Source of the DNA: Pyrrhoderma lamaoense
Lineage: Eukaryota; Basidiomycota; Agaricomycetes; Hymenochaetales; Hymenochaetaceae
DNA: 64,000 bases
Assembly (NCBI GenBank): GCA_002794735.1
Contig: NBAZ01000002.1
Span: forward strand, 1,302,001-1,366,000
Reading direction: 5' to 3'
Shown: positions 59,001 through 64,000 of the stretch, one piece after another
Numbering within the stretch: position 1 is the stretch's first letter
How the letters are laid out: each line of letters begins with the position of its first letter
Notes under the pieces: model-generated
Database searches by the model: none
Told to the model about the DNA's origin: nothing
Seen by the model: only the letters and a program-made list of their open reading frames with translations
Program-made: the position numbers and the translations under genes

Positions 59001-61660
59001 TTTTATGCGGAAGCAATTGGGCAGAATCTTGTCTCACAATCTTTTATTTTCCGTAACAGGTATATTATCAGCATCAGTCTCTTCTTCATGAGCAGAATCT
59101 TTCTTGGTTTCTTTGGGAAATCCATTACCACGGCCTGATGCGATGCAATGATTACCTGGTGTATGAAATCCTTAGCTATAGACACGAAAAGGGGATAAAG
59201 TAAACCATACATCATAGCATTCAATTTCTTGCACAGTCTTGAGTTTATCTTTTCCGTGATGAATGTGAACCCGGAAAACACCTTCTGTCTTCTCACGAAA
59301 TTCCTCGTACCACTAATTATAATGTAAGCGCCATATATAGTGTAATAATTTTGTGTATTATCACCTGTTGAAGCAAGGAAGCAGGGGCGATGATAAGCGT
59401 TGTTCTGCGTTCCTTTTGCCTTTGCTTCTCTTTCCTTTTCCATTCTTCATGTTAAAGCGCTCAAGAAAATCCTTCTCCAAATCCCTCACTTGAGAAGCAG
59501 GACGATTCATAACCATCGTCGCAATCATTTGAACAGTCTTATATCAACCTGTATGTAAGCAATAAATTAAATACAACGCTATGGAACAATACCTTTCCCA
59601 GTCCTAAAATTCACCTGTTAGTCACGGAAACGAATGAGGAGATAAGAACAAACCCATTGCATCGGCCAAAATTCCTCCTTGTTTTTCAACATCTTTTTCC
59701 TGCATTAACAGATGTTAAGGTGTGTATACGTAATAGTACAAAACTTATCTCATTTACCTGCTCAAGCATCCATGAGACGCCGATAACTTGATGAGGCAGG
59801 AGCCTTACTAACATCCCAGGTAGTAAGTCATCTGAACTGTGAAGTCCAAGCTTCGACTGAGCCTCTGCGACCGGAACATTATCTTTAAACTCTTCGAGAG
59901 CTTTATTCATGAATTCTCGAAATCTATACGGAAAAGGACTAGTGTTATATACGATTCAATATTTAATTCATGGATGACATACTTATTCTCATTGTCAGAA
60001 CTTCCGAACCCTATAGACCCAAAGTCAAAATTCATATTGGAACTGCTAGCATCATATCTCGTACTGGTGACTTCTTCATTGATATAAGGCACAGTATTAG
60101 GAAACTCAGTATCTTCTGATGACTGCCCAAACGCCGGACCCCTTGGCCGTTGTGGCATTGTTATCATAGGTCGTTGTCCCTTACACCGGGGTTATTATAG
60201 TCCATGCCTAAGGACCCCAACCAACTTCGATTATGAAGCATGTTCGAAGCGCTAGTGAAACCATGATTTGAATATGGAATTTGATATTCTAATTCCTCGT
60301 CCAAGTCATCAGTCCAACCTCCAGGTACCTTACGTTTGCCAATGCTTATCTCTGTGGCATTGGCTGATTTGTATGGTATATAGGTTGTGGTTGTGTATTC
60401 TGAGTAGATGCCGGAGAAAGCTGGGAGGATCCAGTTCTTGCTCGTATATGGTGAGGCGTTTTCAAATGTTCCTATAATTTTATCAGAAGTAGTTCGTGAT
60501 AGTTTTAAATTCAAGAAGAATATACCTTATAAGCATTCAAACCGTGTGTCAGGTCTGTATATCTTTCGCCAAGTATGTTCTCAGCAGGCAGTTCCACAGA
60601 GAAGTGACACAGACTACACCTAGCCTGGAAGTTATCATGGCCTGAATAATGAGAGTTAAAGCTAAAAACAGCAATATTGTCAAATGATTATCATACCTGT
60701 ACGATATAAAAGAAAGGAGTCCGCATCTTCATCATCTGCATCATTGAGGATTCCTATAAGCCCACTACGACAAATCTCTTCACTATCAATGCCCCCGTCA
60801 CCATTTAGATAATTATCTGTAGATGAAGATCCAGAGGGTATTGGATCGTTTACTGTAGAAGAGAAAGTTGTATTTCCAGTTTCATATGGTATAGTTGTAA
60901 GTATCGAGTCAGCGTAGTCCAGATTATAGGGTATTGAATCTGTAGCATAGTTGTTTCTAGAGATGTCTAAAGACTGTGAATCTTGACCCTTAGGTCCATT
61001 AATTTCTTGATCTAGGTTTATGGCATAGAGCGAATCTAAAGTATATGGTGGCCCTGAGCTAGATGAAGCGCCTGGAGAGGATGATAGAGAGACATGTGAC
61101 ATGATAGGGGATTCAGTAAGGTCATAAACAACACGCGGTGTCGTCGAGTTGATGGGGTACGTCACTGTGGTTTCTGATGCATTGGGACTAGAAGCTGGTG
61201 CTCTCGTACTTCCAAGTGATCGGGTTTTGTTTCGAGAATGTTCTGGAGAGTTGATGTGCGACTTTTAGTTGTTAAATGTCAGTATAGGTGTGCAGATACT
61301 ACCAAGGACGAAGGAGTAAACGAACAGCATAGTTTTCAAGAGATCCGAAGATGTCTTTTCCGTCTTCTTCGGGTTCCCCACTGCCCGGGGGAATAACACA
61401 ATTACAGTCCCGACAGGTTATCGACCCATCTTATAACAACAGATGTAAGCATAATAGAGACAGTATTAGTAAGTATGTAACATACCGCCCCTTCCTAAGG
61501 CTATACTAAAGTTGTACTCTCCGGGGTAGTTCTGAAGAAAAACCTTGAGATGAGTAAGATAGATTGACGAAATAGGATGTTGGTCATCCTCCGAAAGGCC
61601 CAGCGTTCTTCTCGCGATTGACTTAATTGCTCTACGATCTAAGGGAGCAGAAAAGTTCAT
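56065..61660 (-). CDS. ULS1: SNF2-family helicase with RING finger, Uls1-type SUMO-targeted translocase
   Basis: DNA translocase of the Rad5/16-like SNF2 group with a RING finger between the helicase halves. Start ATG 61660 ([20 protein letters not shown]). A long, Ser- and Thr-rich, probably disordered N-terminus (60.2-61.2 kb) is followed by [30 protein letters not shown] (Walker A region, near 59.66 kb), [37 protein letters not shown] (DEAQ box), [13 protein letters not shown] (motif III, 58.8 kb), a RING C-x-x-C start [15 protein letters not shown] and TACAHEFC (57.5-57.6 kb), [16 protein letters not shown] and, in the last exons, [20 protein letters not shown] (motif VI) and REIAQLFDIRV ending at 56065. 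Many short introns. The N-terminal architecture best matches Uls1/Ris1; a Rad16-like assignment is the main alternative. Confidence 0.86.
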
Positions 61661-62331
61661 GTTGTTGGTGAAGTGGAAGGAGGGACTCGAGACAAGTATG
61701 AAGTATTCGCGTCTCGCTTACGCCAGTTCCATTAAAAGGTAACGCGGTCGTGACGATGCGCGCTTATAAGTGACACCAACTGAAGCAAACGCCTCGAAAG
61801 AAAGCCACAGAAATTATAGTTTGGTTGTGCTGTGCCCCTTTTTATGCACTGGACTATCTTTGTTTCCAAGGGAGGGAAGGCAACACAAAAGCAGCAAAGT
61901 GGGCTTTTTTTGGCCTGCTGAAGGCCCACGTCAGGCTATGAAGGCTATGATATGTCACAGGCAGCCTTTTCTCAGCAATTTTTCTTCTCATATAACGTGC
62001 ACGGATAATTAAGAATCACAATCATGATGGTGTTTGCATCGCTTAGCTATACAAGGCTCTGTTGTTACAAGTAGTAGTATCCGCTCGGTCATGTCCACAA
62101 GACTTCCGAGCTAGCCTAATTCTAATTTAAGAGCCGATGATCGTTGTGATCTTTGAATTATTAGATTTTGAATTTTGGGAAATTTTGCAGATGAGACTAT
62201 TTTTAGAGAATAACGTTTTATAGAAATTATTTCCAAACTGGGTATGCCATTGGTAGAAATTCTTAGCGAATCCTAGACGCGTCCACTTGTGTGACATAAC
62301 TTCAACTTGCACATCGTGTCAACTGGATACC
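61661..62331. promoter_or_regulatory. Divergent promoter between the SNF2 helicase and SNF12 genes
   Basis: About 670 bases separate divergent starts of two chromatin-remodelling genes. Open stretches inside (61732-61929, 61770-62012, 62127-62312) have no motifs and overlap on opposite strands, so no gene is called. Co-regulation is only an inference from the arrangement. Confidence 0.5.
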
Positions 62332-63792
62332 ATGGAACCACCAAAAACAACAAAGTAAGTTTCTTTCGCTGACTATACGCGTGATTTTAACTAGAATGAC
62401 TCTCTGTAGAAGGCGCAAGTTTACGGACAAGTCATTACCGTCGTCAGTGTTACATTCAGCAGAGTTCACCGATTCAAAGTTCTATCAACAGTTACTTGAC
62501 ATGGAACGCAAACTTGACTGGACAATGTCAAGGAAGAGGACCGAAATACAAGATGCCCTTGGGAAACCCTCTATTGTATATAGACAATTTATTGCTCTAT
62601 ATATCACGGCTAATGACTGCTTTACAGACAACTCGGACACTACGCATATTTCTGAGCCATACTGTTTCAGATCAGGCTTGGCAAACCATGGGGCAGAATG
62701 AAGCTCCAAACTTTGAAACCGGGCAAGGCATACCTTCGTGGGCACTTAAGATTGAGGGAAGGATACTTGAACCAACATCTCGCTCAAAGGACAAGGCGCC
62801 CCAGAAGCAATTCTCAAATGTTGTAAAGAGTCTTGTCGTAGATTTTGAAAGAGATCCAATGCTTTACCCTGATGGAAATACAGTTGAGGTACTACGGCTC
62901 CACTTTGTACTCTTTCTTTATACTTACTAAACTGGTACTGTAGTGGCGAAGACCGCAAGCTGTCCCACAAGCCGCTCCACCTGCAGTTGATGGATTCACC
63001 GTACGTAGGACTGGGGATGTACCAACAAAAGCTCGCATTATGCTATACCTTGACCACTATCCCGATCAGTTCAAAGTACATCCAGACTTAGGAGCAATCC
63101 TCGATGTGAAGGAAGAAAGTCGATTAGGGGTTATAACCGCTTTCTGGAACTACATCAAAATCAACAACTTACAGGACAAAGTTGACAGACGGACCATAAG
63201 ACTTGATGAAAAGCTGAAAGCAGTATGTTCTCCACTCATCTAGCCTCAAGCATAGTTTTATGCAACCCTTCTCTAGCTATTCCGACAGGAGACACTCAAC
63301 TTTACACAAATACCAGAACTCGTAAATTTGTATCTTCAGCCCCTAGATCCTATCGTGCTTCACTACCAAATCAAACCAAATGAACCGCCTCCAGCAAGCC
63401 CTCAGGCCTGGGATGTTGAAGTTAAAGTCGAAGATACCTCTCTGAAAAGCCGTATGAATCAGGTCATTCTCAGCACATCTGCCGATACCGCACGTGAAAT
63501 CGCCAAATCAGATGAAGAAGCTTCCATACTTTCACAACAAATACAAAATTCCGTACTCAAACGTACTTTCCTGGAATCTTTTGCAACTGATCCAGCTGAT
63601 TTTATCAACAAGTGGCTTGCGTCACAGTCACGCGATTTAGAGAGTGTTTTGGCCGCAGGCCCAAGCGAGGGCTTATCTGTGCGTGAAGAAGAATTGAAAC
63701 GAAGCGAGTTCTTCAGGTTACCATGGGTTGAAGAGGCAGTTGCTGTTCAGGAGGGCCTGAGGCTAGCAACACGTAGTCATGCTCTTCAATAA
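62332..63792 (+). CDS. SNF12: SWI/SNF or RSC complex subunit with SWIB domain (Snf12/Rsc6/Ssr3, SMARCD family)
   Basis: Accessory subunit of ATP-dependent chromatin remodellers. Five exons (62332-62354, 62410-62575, 62628-62888, 62944-63222, 63277-63792) sum to 1245 nt, 414 residues, without a frame problem. Order of blocks: KRRKFTDKSLPSSV, FYQQLLDMERKLDWTMSRKR, TTRTLRIFLSHTVSDQAW, PSWALKIEGRILEPT, then the SWIB/MDM2 fold ARIMLYLDHYPDQFKVHPDL with LGVITAFWNYIKINNLQDKV and LNFTQIPELVNLYLQPLDPI. The C-terminal helical part includes FINKWLASQSRDLESVL and FFRLPWVEEAVAVQEGL. This matches the SMARCD family throughout; which complex it joins cannot be told. Confidence 0.93.
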
Positions 63793-64000
63793 CCCTGCAT
63801 TGTATCATTTAGATAGTGCCATATGTGTCGTAAATTATTTGCCTTGTTACCTTTGTAGTTTGTTCTAAGTCTGTTTTATATCTCTACTAACTACCGAAAT
63901 GCGATTACAGAAAATGCTCCATACAAATAAAAGGATAATGATACAGAGTCTCTGGTATACGAATGTTAAAATTACAAGGGGAAGGGGCTTCCATGATGGG
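63793..64000. terminator. 3' flank of the SNF12 gene
   Basis: Short downstream region with T-rich stretches (TTATTTGCCTTGTTACCTTT) and AATAAA-like ATACAAATAAAAGGATAATG near 63920, plausible for cleavage and polyadenylation. No further gene begins before the window ends. Confidence 0.4.

Noticed and set aside
51229..61660. PLB pair, thioesterase and membrane proteins as one lipid-signalling gene cluster
   Set aside because: Attractive, but there is no shared regulatory motif and no pathway logic beyond proximity, and unrelated chromatin genes adjoin.
62127..62312. 61-codon minus-strand open stretch upstream of SNF12
   Set aside because: Low-complexity Asn/Ser/Lys/Phe content, no motif, lies in the divergent promoter.
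1..64000. CRISPR arrays, bacterial operons, phage genes
   Set aside because: No regularly spaced repeats; genes are intron-rich and eukaryotic throughout.

Overview
The window is nuclear DNA of a basidiomycete fungus, most likely an Agaricomycete. Evidence: genes are packed with 45-90 nt GT-AG introns (many with CTAAC/CTGAC-like branch points), the base composition is AT-rich, the housekeeping genes are eukaryotic and fungal (UBP6, NPR3, a MICOS subunit, mitochondrial bL31m, a BAP31-type protein, a ULS1-type SNF2 helicase, a SNF12-type subunit), and the accessory genes belong to two multi-pass membrane families, DUF6533 and DUF6534, known mainly from mushrooms. Species cannot be named from the sequence alone.

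Layout. 0.7-13.6 kb: a minus-strand tandem array of DUF6533 genes (four near full-length copies, one 3'-half pseudogene, one orphan first exon) sharing long intergenic repeats, i.e. a recently expanded cluster. 14.1-30.7 kb: a housekeeping block: basidiomycete-type AGC kinase (+), UBP6 deubiquitinase (-), MIC26/27 (+), bL31m (+), a small cytochrome-oxidase-like subunit (+), BAP31/Yet3 (+), NPR3 of GATOR1/SEACIT (-). 31-46.3 kb: a glutathione S-transferase, then four DUF6534 genes (+,+,-,+), a decayed fifth one at 31 kb, and a roughly 0.9 kb tandem duplication carrying an unidentified coding sequence and a chimeric DUF6533/DUF6534 relic. 46.4-48.2 kb: one isolated DUF6533 gene (-). 49.2-50 kb: a hotdog thioesterase (-). 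51.2-55.9 kb: two tandem secreted phospholipase B genes (+). 56.1-61.7 kb: a RING-containing SNF2 helicase of ULS1 type (-). 62.3-63.8 kb: a SWIB-domain SWI/SNF (SMARCD/Snf12) subunit (+).

The conserved genes act in proteasome-linked deubiquitination, cristae organisation, mitochondrial translation, ER membrane function, TORC1 control and chromatin remodelling; they do not form one pathway. The membrane-protein clusters are the lineage-specific part. Two features stand out there: conserved microexons (8 nt in DUF6533, 12 nt in DUF6534) and a conserved short tail motif in DUF6534.

Data-quality warning. At about ten places, including single-copy housekeeping genes (UBP6, NPR3) and both phospholipase genes, the reading frame breaks by exactly one base next to a short G, C, T or A run, and one extra base in that run restores the family's conserved sequence. 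This looks like homopolymer under-calling in the assembly rather than gene death, so frameshifts elsewhere in the window should be read cautiously. All exon boundaries are manual inferences from frame, splice signals and paralogue or family comparison; I ran no searches.
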